DNA of 64,000 bases, from positions 62,001-126,000 of the forward strand of contig NZ_MVOG01000027.1 of assembly GCF_002286915.1 (NCBI RefSeq). Direction: 5' to 3'. Each line of letters starts with the position of its first letter. Position 1 is the first letter of the stretch. Of the stretch, positions 11,642 through 19,990 are shown piece by piece. This stretch comes from Bifidobacterium italicum. GTDB taxonomy: Bacteria; Actinomycetota; Actinomycetes; Actinomycetales; Bifidobacteriaceae. Below the pieces are notes generated by a model. It was not told the DNA's origin and did no database searches. It worked only from the letters and a program-made list of their open reading frames with translations. Position numbers and translations under genes: made by a program.

Positions 11642-11947
11642 GGCTGCACCTCTCCAATCATGGTGTGTGGACGGAAAACGGATGGTTCCAGCCTAGCGAT
11701 TCCCTGTTACATCGCCGTCCGGCGCGTCCGCGACGCCCACATCGTGGACGATGCGGGCCATCCGTCCCACGGTCGTCGGATGCGCGAAACGTTGGAACCG
11801 CGCCGATGCAACCGGAGGTTGCATGCGCCGGTCCGGTTGCGCGCGGCCGATGCAACCGCAAGCTGATGGACGGCGCGCGCACCCGTCGGGCATAGTGGAT
11901 GGCGAAAGGCCCGCACACCGGGCCCGGATCCGACAGGAGGGAAGACG
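11642..11947. other. Divergent intergenic region, hisF / XRE regulator
   Basis: 306 bases without a gene. The promoter for hisF (minus) and that of the XRE gene (plus) should both lie here. The right half contains the TGCAACCG repeat set listed separately. A CATAGT hexamer near 11890 could be a -10 box for the XRE gene; no convincing -35 was found. Confidence 0.5.
11807..11858. promoter_or_regulatory. Fourfold TGCAACCG / CGGTTGCA operator-like cluster
   Basis: Four copies of one 7-8 base motif lie in 52 bases as two inverted pairs: TGCAACCG (11807) with GGTTGCA (11817), and CGGTTGC (11834) with TGCAACCG (11851). They stand about 90 bases before the XRE gene start. This is the pattern expected for a dimeric DNA-binding protein, possibly autoregulation by the XRE protein. 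Confidence 0.55.
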
Positions 11948-12973
11948 ATGGGCTTCAGTGACAATCTGCAGTATCTGCGCGCCGAGCGCAACATGACGCA
12001 GGAGCAGCTCGCGATGCTGCTCGGCGTCTCCAGACAGGCGATCAGCAAATGGGAGGGGGACAAGGCGTATCCGGAGATGGACAAGCTGCTGATGATCTGC
12101 GACCTGTTCGGCGTGACGCTCGACGATCTGGTCATCGGCGACGTGCGCGCATCCGAGGCGACGCAGGACGGTACGGACGGCGACGGGACGCCCCGCCCAA
12201 AAGCCGCGTCCGGGACCGGGATCGGACCGCTGCCCGAGGCTTCGGCGCTGCCGCAGGACATCACCGGCTATGACGAGCATATGCGCTCCTTCAACATGAG
12301 GATCTCGGCGGGCGTGTTCGCCGTGGTCTTCGGCGTCGGCGTCGGGCTGCTGTTCACCGGCGAGCATGCGATACCGGTGGCGCCGTCGATTGGCGACTTC
12401 CTCGTCTTCCTGTGCATCTCGATCGGCGTGCTCGTCGGCCTCGCCTGCTTCATCCCCGCGGGCCTCGGCCACGCCGAGTTCATGCGGCGCCACCCCTTCG
12501 TCGAGGACTTCTACACGCGCGAGGACCGTCAGCAGGCGACGCGCACGCTCACGGTCAGCCTCATCTTCGGCATCGGCCTGATCCTCATCGCGGTCGGCTT
12601 CATCATGGTCGCCGACAGCGTCATGCACATGGACGAGGGATGGCCTGTCGCGCTGTTCATGATGATCGTCGCCGGCGGCGCGACCGCATGCACCTACGGC
12701 GGCATGAACTACGCGCGCGTCAACGTCGAGGAATACAACAAGGAGGCGGTCCACGAGGAACGCAGCCGGCGCATGGACACGGCCGAGGGCGTCAACGGCG
12801 CGATCTGCGGCACGATCATGATCCTAGCGACGATCGCCGGGCTGTCGATGCTGTTCTTCTTCAACGGAGGCCCCAACGGCATGTTCTGGATGGCCTGGGT
12901 CATCGGCGGCCTGCTATGCGGCATCTCGTCGATCATCACGAATGCGATCGCCGACCGCAACGACCGGCGCTGA
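11948..12973 (+). CDS. XRE-family regulator with six-helix membrane domain
   Basis: 341 residues. Positions 5-60 are a helix-turn-helix: NMTQEQLAMLLGVSRQAISKWE is the recognition region, followed by AYPEMDKLLMICDLFGVTLDDL. After a Gly/Asp/Pro-rich linker, six hydrophobic segments fill residues about 115-335, including VFAVVFGVGVGLLF, FGIGLILIAVGFIMV and GTIMILATIAGLSMLFFF. This makes it a membrane-anchored one-component regulator, probably sensing envelope or membrane signals; the signal is unknown. AGGAGGGAAG precedes the ATG. The TGCAACCG cluster upstream is a candidate target. Confidence 0.85.
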   Translation: MGFSDNLQYLRAERNMTQEQLAMLLGVSRQAISKWEGDKAYPEMDKLLMICDLFGVTLDDLVIGDVRASEATQDGTDGDGTPRPKAASGTGIGPLPEASALPQDITGYDEHMRSFNMRISAGVFAVVFGVGVGLLFTGEHAIPVAPSIGDFLVFLCISIGVLVGLACFIPAGLGHAEFMRRHPFVEDFYTREDRQQATRTLTVSLIFGIGLILIAVGFIMVADSVMHMDEGWPVALFMMIVAGGATACTYGGMNYARVNVEEYNKEAVHEERSRRMDTAEGVNGAICGTIMILATIAGLSMLFFFNGGPNGMFWMAWVIGGLLCGISSIITNAIADRNDRR

Positions 12974-12990
12974 GCGGACGGACGGTCTTC

Positions 12991-13026
12991 GCGGGGCGTC
13001 CTGCGCATGTCCGGAGGGCGCCCCGC
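12991..13026. terminator. Bidirectional terminator, XRE gene / DUF5067-like gene
   Basis: A GC-rich stem (GCGGGGCG with CGCCCCGC) lies between two converging genes and could serve both. Confidence 0.6.
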
Positions 13027-13032
13027 CGCATG

Positions 13033-13665
13033 TCAGCGCACCTCGAGCGCGATCTCGCTGCCGAAGGTGTTCGGCGTGCCGTCGGTCACCTGCAGCAGCA
13101 CCGGCGCCGCCTCGTCGATGAGCGCATAGCCGAGCTGGATCGACGTCTTCGTGCCGGGAAGCACCTTGCGGAAGCGCGACGCCTCCTCGAACCCGGCCGG
13201 ACGTTCGTCGCCGTAGGCGGCCTGATCGAGCACGATGCCGCGCTGCGAGACGGTGAAGGTGGGCACCAGTCCGGTCGTGTACGCCGTCGTGTTCTCCCAT
13301 TCGACGGTGAGCAGCACCGTCCGGCGTCCTTGCGCGTCGTCCACCGCGCGCACGGCCGTGACCGATTCGATCGTCGGCCGCTTCGTCGGGGCCTTCGCTT
13401 CGGGCGACGGCGCATCCATACCCTCGCCGGCCTCGGCATCACGGACGGCGGCCGCCGTCGCGGACACCGACGGACTGTGCGCCGTGGCGCTCAGCGCCTT
13501 CGCCTGCCATCCGCCGAGGAACCCCAGCGCGAGCACGAACGTCGCGCCGGCGGCAAGTGCCGTCATGCTGACCCCGGCCGCGTTCCGCCGTCGCGGCTGC
13601 GGCGGCGTCCTTCTCGCGTGCGCTCCACCCATACGATGCCCGTTTCTCGTCATGCCGCGGGGCAT
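13033..13665 (-). CDS. Membrane-anchored or secreted DUF5067-like protein
   Basis: 210 residues. An Arg-rich N-terminus is followed by a single hydrophobic stretch, MTALAAGATFVLALGFLGGW (about residues 34-53), then an Ala/Ser/Pro-rich linker. The C-terminal beta-rich domain contains VLLTVEWENTTAYTTGLVPT, RGIVLDQAAY and KVLPGTKTSIQLGYAL. This pattern matches the DUF4352/DUF5067 telokin-like domain found in secreted Gram-positive proteins. No lipobox cysteine follows the hydrophobic stretch, so it is probably N-terminally anchored. The start is uncertain; inner ATGs at 13653 and 13632 are possible. Its function is unknown. Confidence 0.6.
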   Translation of the reverse strand: MPRGMTRNGHRMGGAHARRTPPQPRRRNAAGVSMTALAAGATFVLALGFLGGWQAKALSATAHSPSVSATAAAVRDAEAGEGMDAPSPEAKAPTKRPTIESVTAVRAVDDAQGRRTVLLTVEWENTTAYTTGLVPTFTVSQRGIVLDQAAYGDERPAGFEEASRFRKVLPGTKTSIQLGYALIDEAAPVLLQVTDGTPNTFGSEIALEVR

Positions 13666-13805
13666 GCGGGCCGAGCCGCCTCCCCGATGTGATCCACGGG
13701 CATTGTAACGGCACGGCCCGCGTCGGCGCCGACGGCGGTCTCACTGTAAGACGCCTTCAATGAATCTTCACATCCCCGCACCTCGGCCGCCGCGGCATCG
13801 CGCCT

Positions 13806-14558
13806 TCACCGCTCGCGCCGTCGCCACGCGAAGACGCCGACGGCCGCGACCGTGCACTCGAGCGCGTACGGGCAGACGATCCGCAGATGCGGCCAGACCA
13901 GCCCGGCTCCGCCGCCGACGGCCGCGATCGTCGCCTGTGTCGCGTTGTAGAACGGCAGCGCCTGCGCGACATGGCGGAACGCCGGCCCCATGACCGCGAC
14001 CGGCACGGTGACGACCGACAGGATGAAGGACACGGTCGTCAGCATCGCGCCGCAGACGCCGCCGACGGCACGGTCGCTCATCAGGCAGCCGCACAGCAAT
14101 CCGATCGCCGTGCACATCAGCGCCATCGGCAGGATGACGACGACGCCGAACAGCAGCCGCACGGAGGGACGATACCCGAAAAGCCCCGCGCACACGAACG
14201 TGATCAGCGACTGCACGAGCGAGACCGCCAGCATCGGCGCCGTGTAGCCGAGAATGAAATCGGCCGCCGTCATCGGCGAGACGAACAGGCGCGACAGGAA
14301 GCTCGACGTCCTGTCCCTCGCGAGCAGCATGCCGGCGAACAGCGACAGGAACACCGGAGCATAGGTGGCGACCGCCGCCGTCAGGCCGGTGATCGACGCG
14401 GCATGCGCCCCCGGACCGGCGCCCACCTGCCGGTAGATGACGGACAGCGCCTACAGCAGCAGCACCCGGAAGGCCGCCCCGAAGAACAGGTTCACCGGAT
14501 CGCGCAGTATCTCCTTCATCGTGCGCACCGAGAAGATCCAGATCCTGCGCGCGTTCAT
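13806..14558 (-). pseudogene. ABC-2 type exporter permease with in-frame stop
   Basis: The frame starts at ATG 14558 (MNARRIWIFSVRTMKEILRD), overlapping the ATPase stop (ATGA). It runs 35 codons to FFGAAFRVLLL, then meets TAG at 14451-14453 and continues in the same frame as ALSVIYRQVGAG for another 214 codons. The rest has six hydrophobic segments typical of ABC-2 permeases (VFLSLFAGMLLARDR, SPMTAADFILGYT). Only one nonsense codon breaks it. It could be a recent mutation, a sequencing error, or a translated remainder from GTG 14426, which lacks the first membrane segment. It should be the membrane partner of the ATPase upstream. Confidence 0.8.
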
Positions 14559-15280
14559 CGTGCACCTCCAACAAGCTTCACGAACGCGTCCTCCAACGTG
14601 TCCGTTCCCGACCGACGTTCCAGATCGGCCACGGTGCCGCTGGCGACCACGTTGCCGGACACCATGACGGCGACGGCGTCCGCCAGATGCTCGACCTCCT
14701 CGAGATAATGCGTCGTCAACAGCATCGTGGCCTTCCCCTTAAGCGACAGGATGACGTCCCGCAGCTCCCGGCGCGCGAACACGTCGAGACCGACCGTCGG
14801 CTCGTCGAGGAACAGGATCCGCGGATCGGTGATCAACGCCATCGCGATGCTCAGACGACGCTGCATGCCGCCCGAAAGCGTCTTCGCGCGCTGGCGGGCA
14901 ACGCCCGCGAGCCCGAATTCCCCGAGGACGCGCTCCGCGCTCGCGGCCGCCTTCCGGCGGGGTTGCCCGTGGATGCCGGCGATGAGCTCGAGGTTCTCGC
15001 GCACGGTGAGGTTCTCCGCGACGGCCGTCTGCTGCGGGGCGACGTTGATCCGTTCGCGGATCCACGCGCCGTCGGCGAGGATCGACTTGCCGAGCAGGTA
15101 CGCGTCGCCGGACGTCGGTCGCGTCAATCCGGTGAGAATCGAGATCGTCGTCGTCTTGCCGGCGCCGTTGACGCCGAGCAGCGCGAAGACCGTGCCCTCC
15201 TCGACGACGAGGTTCTCCTTGTCGACGGCGACGAGATCGCCGTATCGTTTCGTCAGGTCGACGGTGCGTATCGCATCCAT
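14555..15280 (-). CDS. ABC exporter ATP-binding protein
   Basis: 241-residue ATPase of the drug/antibiotic exporter type. Walker A is GVNGAGKTTTISIL, the signature LSGGMQRRLSIAMAL, Walker B ILFLDEPTVGLD, and the switch His is in LLTTHYLEEVEHLAD. ATG 15280 lies 3 bases after the TetR stop with GGGGAG as ribosome site, and the gene overlaps the permease start. The three genes form one operon. With the permease broken at codon 36, this ATPase may have lost its partner. Confidence 0.9.
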   Translation of the reverse strand: MDAIRTVDLTKRYGDLVAVDKENLVVEEGTVFALLGVNGAGKTTTISILTGLTRPTSGDAYLLGKSILADGAWIRERINVAPQQTAVAENLTVRENLELIAGIHGQPRRKAAASAERVLGEFGLAGVARQRAKTLSGGMQRRLSIAMALITDPRILFLDEPTVGLDVFARRELRDVILSLKGKATMLLTTHYLEEVEHLADAVAVMVSGNVVASGTVADLERRSGTDTLEDAFVKLVGGAR

Positions 15281-15283
15281 GCC

Positions 15284-15862
15284 CTACTCCCCTTTCCGTG
15301 TGCGCTCGGCGTCGAGCGCGGCCTTGAGCGCCAGATAGACCTGCGACGTGGACCGCTCGACGGACTCGGCGTCCCATACCAGATAGCGCGACGTGATCAT
15401 CGTCGCCAGACCGTGCACGTACACCCACAACTGCATATGGAAGTCGAAAGCCCGCTCGTAGCCGACGCCGAGCTGCTCCGCGACGAGCCCGACGATCGGA
15501 GCCACGTCACGTTCGGCCTGCGCCATCTCCTCATCGGTGCGCGGCCGCATGAACAGCATCGCGAACAGTTGCGGCTCCGCCCTCGCGAAATCGACGTAGG
15601 CGAGGCCGCTCGACAGATATGGCTTGTCCGAGCGGCGCCGCATCGCATCGGCGGTGAAGTCGTTGTACGCTTCGCGCGCCCGTCGCCACACGGCGTGGCG
15701 CACCTCCTCCATGCCGGCGAACTGTCCGAAGATCGGTTTGACCGAACAACCGAGGCGCGCGGCGAGCGACCGCGCGCTGAGGGCCTCCTCGCCGTCCTCG
15801 CGCACGATCGCGAAGGCGGCGTCGACGATCTGCCCCGATGAATATCTGGGCGTCCGCGGCAT
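15284..15862 (-). CDS. TetR-family transcriptional regulator
   Basis: 192 residues. The N-terminal helix-turn-helix is visible in IVDAAFAIVREDGEEALSAR and LAARLGCSVKPIFGQFAGM. The C-terminal half is all-helical and would bind a ligand. ATG 15862 starts MPRTPRYSSGQIVDAAF; an upstream frame extension is rejected because it lacks regulator features. It heads the exporter operon, so it probably represses itself and the pump. A 16-base dyad (15904-15919) about 40 bases upstream is the likely operator. The inducing compound is unknown. Confidence 0.88.
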   Translation of the reverse strand: MPRTPRYSSGQIVDAAFAIVREDGEEALSARSLAARLGCSVKPIFGQFAGMEEVRHAVWRRAREAYNDFTADAMRRRSDKPYLSSGLAYVDFARAEPQLFAMLFMRPRTDEEMAQAERDVAPIVGLVAEQLGVGYERAFDFHMQLWVYVHGLATMITSRYLVWDAESVERSTSQVYLALKAALDAERTRKGE

Positions 15863-15903
15863 CCGGGGACCTCTCTTCTTGCGGCCATCCATTGGACATG
15901 TTG

Positions 15904-15919
15904 CGCAACAGTTGTTGCG
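15904..15919. promoter_or_regulatory. Probable TetR operator dyad
   Basis: CGCAACA-GT-TGTTGCG has perfect 7-base arms. It overlaps a second palindrome, GTTGCGCAAC (15900-15909), and another GTTGC half-site lies near 15928. The position upstream of the tetR-exporter operon fits autorepression. Confidence 0.6.
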
Positions 15920-15992
15920 TATCATGTGTTGCCTTATCGCGTCGGTGCGATGAGCACAACCTCGCGGCGTTTCTCGGCCAGTGCCTATGACG

Positions 15993-16042
15993 ACCGGCCC
16001 GGTACGCGCGGGACGGAATCGTCCCGCGCGTACCGGGCCGGT
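15993..16042 (-). terminator. Terminator after rlmN
   Basis: A 23-bp perfect stem with a 4-base loop (GAAT) lies 13 bases past the rlmN stop. It is among the strongest hairpins in the window. Confidence 0.8.
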
Positions 16043-16055
16043 GGGCTCGTGCGAA

Positions 16056-17273
16056 TCAGGAGCGCTGCGGCGTCGTCGTGTCGATCGTCTTCGCGGCGAG
16101 CTGTCCGCAGGCGCCGTCGATATCCTGCCCGCGCGTGTCACGCAGCGTCGCCGTGATGCCGGCGTTCTGCAGGATCTCGATGAATCTCGCCTCGTCCTCG
16201 GGCTTGGACGCCGTCCATTTCGACCCCTCGATCGGGTTGAGCGGGATCGGGTTGACATGCGCCCAGTTGTCGCCGTAATGGTTGAGCCTGTTCGCGAGCT
16301 GGCGTGCATGCACCTCCTGGTCGTTGATGCCGCGCATCAGCGCGTATTCGATGCTCACGCGCCGCTTGCTCGCCAGATAGTAGTCGTGCGCGGCGTCGAG
16401 GACCTGTCCGACGTTGAAACGCCGGTTCATCGGCACGAGCTCATCGCGCAGCTCGTCGTTCGGCGCATGCAGCGACACGGCGAGGCGCACCGGCAGTCCT
16501 TCCTGCGCGAGCCGGCGGATGCCGGGGACGACGCCGACGGTCGAGACGGTGATGTTGCGCGTCGAGATGCCGAAGCCTGTGGGCGGCATCGCGCCGATCT
16601 GACGTACCGCCGAGATGATGGCCCGGTAGTTGCCCATCGGCTCGCCCATGCCCATGAAGACGACGTTGCTCAAACGCCCGGGGCCTCCCGCGACATCGCC
16701 GCGCGCCATCATGCCGGCGGCGATGCGCACCTGCTCAAGGATCTCGCCGGTGGACATGTTGCGCGTCAGCCCCAGCTGGCCGGTGGCGCAGAACGGGCAG
16801 CCCATGCCGCATCCGACCTGCGACGAGATGCACAGCGTCGTACGGTTCGGATAGCGCATGAGCACCGATTCGATCTTCGCGTCGTCGAACAGGTTCCACA
16901 GCGTCTTGATCGTCTGTCCGTCGTCGGCGACCTGCCGGGTCACCTCGGTGATCAATGTCGGAAAGAAGGCCTTCTGGGCCTTCTCGCGCGCCGACGCCGG
17001 GAAATCGGTGAAATCGGCGGCGTCGGCGTCGAAATGACCGTAATAGTGGGTGGCGAGCTGCTTGACGCGGAACCGCGGCATGCCGAGCTCCTTCGCGCGC
17101 GCCTCGCGTTCGTCGGCGGTCATGTCGGCGAAATGCAGCGGCGGCTTGCCGCGCCGGGCGTGGTCCTTCGCGAGCACGTCGCGGAACGCGCCGGAGGTGC
17201 CGCCGGGCGTGATGCCGCTGTCCGTGTCGTCATGCGGCTGCCCTGTGGGACGGAAGGTGTCGTTGGAGGTCAT
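16056..17273 (-). CDS. rlmN: 23S rRNA (adenine-2503-C2) methyltransferase, radical SAM
   Basis: Methylates A2503 of 23S rRNA (and A37 of some tRNAs). The radical-SAM cluster motif C-x3-C-x2-C is SQVGCGMGCPFCATGQLG. Other family features are LWNLFDDAKIESVLMRYPNR, GMGEPMGNYRAI, and the C-terminal cysteine region around GITATLRDTRGQDIDGACGQ. ATG 17273 gives 405 residues; a start at 17327 would add 18 residues of unlikely sequence. It lies 60 bases after cdsA and ends the rpsB-to-rlmN series. Confidence 0.95.
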   Translation of the reverse strand: MTSNDTFRPTGQPHDDTDSGITPGGTSGAFRDVLAKDHARRGKPPLHFADMTADEREARAKELGMPRFRVKQLATHYYGHFDADAADFTDFPASAREKAQKAFFPTLITEVTRQVADDGQTIKTLWNLFDDAKIESVLMRYPNRTTLCISSQVGCGMGCPFCATGQLGLTRNMSTGEILEQVRIAAGMMARGDVAGGPGRLSNVVFMGMGEPMGNYRAIISAVRQIGAMPPTGFGISTRNITVSTVGVVPGIRRLAQEGLPVRLAVSLHAPNDELRDELVPMNRRFNVGQVLDAAHDYYLASKRRVSIEYALMRGINDQEVHARQLANRLNHYGDNWAHVNPIPLNPIEGSKWTASKPEDEARFIEILQNAGITATLRDTRGQDIDGACGQLAAKTIDTTTPQRS

Positions 17274-17333
17274 GATGGAGTCGGCTTTCGTCGGGTGTCT
17301 TGATGGTTCGGACGGTTCGGGATGCACGCGGCG

Positions 17334-18302
17334 TCACAGTCCGGTCATCCACAGCAGCACGCAGATGAAGGGCGCGCACAGCAGGATGGAGTCGACGCGG
17401 TCGAGGATGCCTCCATGCCCCTTGAGCAGATGGCCCATGTCCTTGATGCCCAGATCGCGTTTGATCAGCGACGCGCACAGGTCGCCGAAGGTGCCGACGA
17501 CGCCGATCATGACGCCGGCGACGATCGGGACCCGCCAACGCGACGCCCACAGCGAGGCCTCGTAGGTGCACGCGAAGACGGCGAAGCATCCCGCCATCGC
17601 GAAGAGGATCGACCCGAGCAGGCCCTCGACCGATTTCTTCGGCGAGATCGTCGGGCACAGCTTGTGCCGGCCGAGCCATGCGCCGGCGAACAGGCCGCCG
17701 GTGTCGCTCAGCGCCGGCATGAACACGATGAGGATCGCATGCGCGACCGGATGGCCGTTGAAGGTGATCGGCATGATGATGCATGAGGCGAGCAGCGGGA
17801 TGTAGAGCACGGTGAACATCGCGACGGCCACCTGCGTCAGGCGCCCGTGCGGTTCGTCGTCGCGAAGCCGCGCCTGCACGTCCGGCGCGGTCGTCGCCTT
17901 GTCCGCGACGGCCTGCGACGTACGCCCGTTGAGCGTGATCTGCAGACTCGCGGTGACGGCGACGACAAGCAGCGACGCCAGGACGCCGACGGCCATCGCC
18001 ACGACGTGCCGCTCGCAGAAGTAGACGGCGAGCAGCGTCGCCGTCGAACAGATCCAGAGCGTGAGCACCGGAATGCGCAGGCCGCGTGTCGCGAGGTCCA
18101 CGCGCAGCTCCCACAGCGCCGGAATCATGAAGACGACGACGAGCATCGCGAACAGCGTCGGGCTGATGAACAGGCATGCGAGGATGATCACGATGAGGAC
18201 GACGGCCGTGGCGACGGCCTGCGGCATGTTCCTGCCGGTCCTCCGGTTGATCTGCTGAAGCCTCTCCTCGGCCTCACGGGATTGCTGCGTATGCGGCATC
18301 AT
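17334..18302 (-). CDS. cdsA: Phosphatidate cytidylyltransferase
   Basis: Membrane enzyme making CDP-diacylglycerol from CTP and phosphatidic acid, the substrate of PgsA. The full CdsA signature is seen in SLIKRDLGIKDMGHLLKGHG followed by GILDRVDS, near the C-terminus. About eight hydrophobic segments precede it. 322 residues is slightly long because of a polar N-terminus. Two adjacent ATGs (18302, 18299) follow GGAGG; the second has better spacing. It follows frr, with a terminator-like stem between them. Confidence 0.95.
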   Translation of the reverse strand: MMPHTQQSREAEERLQQINRRTGRNMPQAVATAVVLIVIILACLFISPTLFAMLVVVFMIPALWELRVDLATRGLRIPVLTLWICSTATLLAVYFCERHVVAMAVGVLASLLVVAVTASLQITLNGRTSQAVADKATTAPDVQARLRDDEPHGRLTQVAVAMFTVLYIPLLASCIIMPITFNGHPVAHAILIVFMPALSDTGGLFAGAWLGRHKLCPTISPKKSVEGLLGSILFAMAGCFAVFACTYEASLWASRWRVPIVAGVMIGVVGTFGDLCASLIKRDLGIKDMGHLLKGHGGILDRVDSILLCAPFICVLLWMTGL

Positions 18303-18363
18303 GGCCCTCCTTCGGGAACATGCGCGACGACATGCGCCGGCCATCCGCGCGGCGCATAACAAG

Positions 18364-18419
18364 GATGCGCCTGCGCGCGCACGTCGCTTGGAGTCGTGGC
18401 GGTCGCGCGCAGGCGCATC
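18364..18419 (-). terminator. Terminator after frr
   Basis: A 16-bp perfect stem (GATGCGCCTGCGCGCG) with a 24-base loop lies between frr and cdsA. Confidence 0.7.
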
Positions 18420-18432
18420 ATCTCGGGGAGGA

Positions 18433-18987
18433 TCAGACCTCCATGATCTCCTTCTGCTTGCCTTCGAGCAGGGCGTCGAGCTCATCGGTGACCTGCTTGG
18501 TGACCTTGTCGAGATCCTTGAGCAGGCGGTCGCCCTCGTCCTCGCCCATCTCGCCGTCCTTGACGGCCTTGTCGATCGCTTCCTTCGTCTTGCGGCGGAT
18601 GTTGCGTACCGCGACCTTGCCGTCCTCGGCCTTCGTCTTGGCGAGCTTGACGTATTCCTTGCGGCGGTCCTCGGTGAGCTCCGGCATCGTCAGCAGGATC
18701 TGCGCGCCGTTGCGACGCGGGCTGGCGCCGAGGTCGGAGTCGCGCAGCGCCTTCTCGACGGCGTTCGCCTGCGACGGGTCGAAGGGCGTCACCGACAGCG
18801 TACGCGGCTCCGGCACGCCGATCGTGGCGACCGACTTGAGCGGCGTCGGAGCGCCGTAGTACTCGACGACGATGCCGTTGAGGAGCGCCGGATTGGCGCG
18901 GCCGGTGCGGATGCCTGAGAAGTTCTCCTTCGTCGATTCGACGGATTTCGCCATCTGGGCCTTGGCCTGATCCACGAGATTTGCCAT
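18433..18987 (-). CDS. frr: Ribosome recycling factor
   Basis: Splits post-termination ribosomes together with EF-G. The 184-residue protein shows the family features: SVESTKENFSGIRTGRANPA, YYGAPTPLKSVATIGVPEPR, RNGAQILLTMPELTEDRRKEY and VRNIRRKTKEAIDK. AAGGAG precedes the ATG. It stands 53 bases after pyrH in the conserved rpsB-tsf-pyrH-frr order. Confidence 0.97.
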   Translation of the reverse strand: MANLVDQAKAQMAKSVESTKENFSGIRTGRANPALLNGIVVEYYGAPTPLKSVATIGVPEPRTLSVTPFDPSQANAVEKALRDSDLGASPRRNGAQILLTMPELTEDRRKEYVKLAKTKAEDGKVAVRNIRRKTKEAIDKAVKDGEMGEDEGDRLLKDLDKVTKQVTDELDALLEGKQKEIMEV

Positions 18988-19040
18988 GTTGTTCTCCTTT
19001 GATGAAACCTGTTGTCGGCGTCGTGGGCGTCACGTGGCGC

Positions 19041-19787
19041 TCACGCCAGCTGCGACTCCCCGTTGGACACCAGCGTACCAATCGATTCGCCGAGCAACGC
19101 GCGGGTGACGTCGCCGGGCGCCTCGAGTCCGAACACGCGGATGTGCTGGTCGTTGTCGCGCGCCATCGCCATCGCCGAGGCGTCCATGACCGCGAGGTTG
19201 TCGACGAGCGCGCGCTTGTAGCTCAGCCGCGCGAAGCGCTTCGCCTCCGGATCCTTGCGCGGGTCGGAAGTATAGACGCCGTCGACGCCGTTCTTGCCCA
19301 TGAGCACCTCGTCGCAATGGATCTCGAGCGAACGCTGGATCGAGACGGTGTCGGTCGAGAAATACGGCATGCCGGCGCCGGCGCCGAAGATGACGACGCG
19401 GCCCTTTTCGAGGTGGCGGATCGCCTTGAGCGGGATGTACGGCTCGGCGACCTGCCCCATCGTGATCGCCGTCTGCACGCGCGTCGCCTGCCCCTCCTGC
19501 TCGAGGAAGTCCTGCAGTGCGAGACAGTTCATGACCGTGCCGAGCATGCCCATGTAGTCGCCTCGCGAACGATCGATGCCGGCCTGCTGGAGTTCGGCGC
19601 CGCGGAAGAAGTTGCCGCCGCCGGTGACGATGGCCACCTGCACGCCGGCCTCGACGGCCGGCACGATCTCGGAGGCGATGCGGCGCACGACGCCGGTGTC
19701 GATGCCGACGCTGCCGCCGCCGAAGGCCTCCCCCGAGAGCTTGAGCAACACCCTGCGCGGTTCGGATTGCGTCGTTTCCTCTGCCAT
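19041..19787 (-). CDS. pyrH: UMP kinase
   Basis: Phosphorylates UMP to UDP; a hexameric amino-acid-kinase-fold enzyme, feedback-inhibited by UTP in the family. Motifs include [42 protein letters not shown] and [20 protein letters not shown] 19787 ([12 protein letters not shown]) has GGAAGG at good spacing. The frame upstream of it is rejected as non-coding. 248 residues is normal. Confidence 0.96.
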   Translation of the reverse strand: MAEETTQSEPRRVLLKLSGEAFGGGSVGIDTGVVRRIASEIVPAVEAGVQVAIVTGGGNFFRGAELQQAGIDRSRGDYMGMLGTVMNCLALQDFLEQEGQATRVQTAITMGQVAEPYIPLKAIRHLEKGRVVIFGAGAGMPYFSTDTVSIQRSLEIHCDEVLMGKNGVDGVYTSDPRKDPEAKRFARLSYKRALVDNLAVMDASAMAMARDNDQHIRVFGLEAPGDVTRALLGESIGTLVSNGESQLA

Positions 19788-19880
19788 ATCATGCCTTCCT
19801 CGTCGATGGATCGCAAAATACCGTCTTTCAGAGTATCGGTGGCGTTTGACACCGCATGGCGACAAGAGGCCATGAACGCC

Positions 19881-19919
19881 GGATGGGGCTGCACGCCATG
19901 ATGGCGTGCAGCCCCATCC
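19881..19919 (-). terminator. Terminator after tsf
   Basis: An 18-bp perfect stem (GGATGGGGCTGCACGCCA) with a 3-base loop lies about 70 bases past the tsf stop. Confidence 0.8.
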
Positions 19920-19990
19920 GTTCCATCGGCGCGTCACCGATATCAGGCTCCGGCGCGATGCACATGACCGCACCGGATATCCGGATCATG

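Noticed and set aside
14451-14453. TAG read as a recoded amino acid
   Set aside because: No RNA element or tRNA evidence for recoding is seen. A simple nonsense mutation is more likely.
13768-14574. Open frame opposite-phase across the permease
   Set aside because: It is a shadow frame. The true permease sequence, with membrane segments, lies in the frame of 13806-14558.
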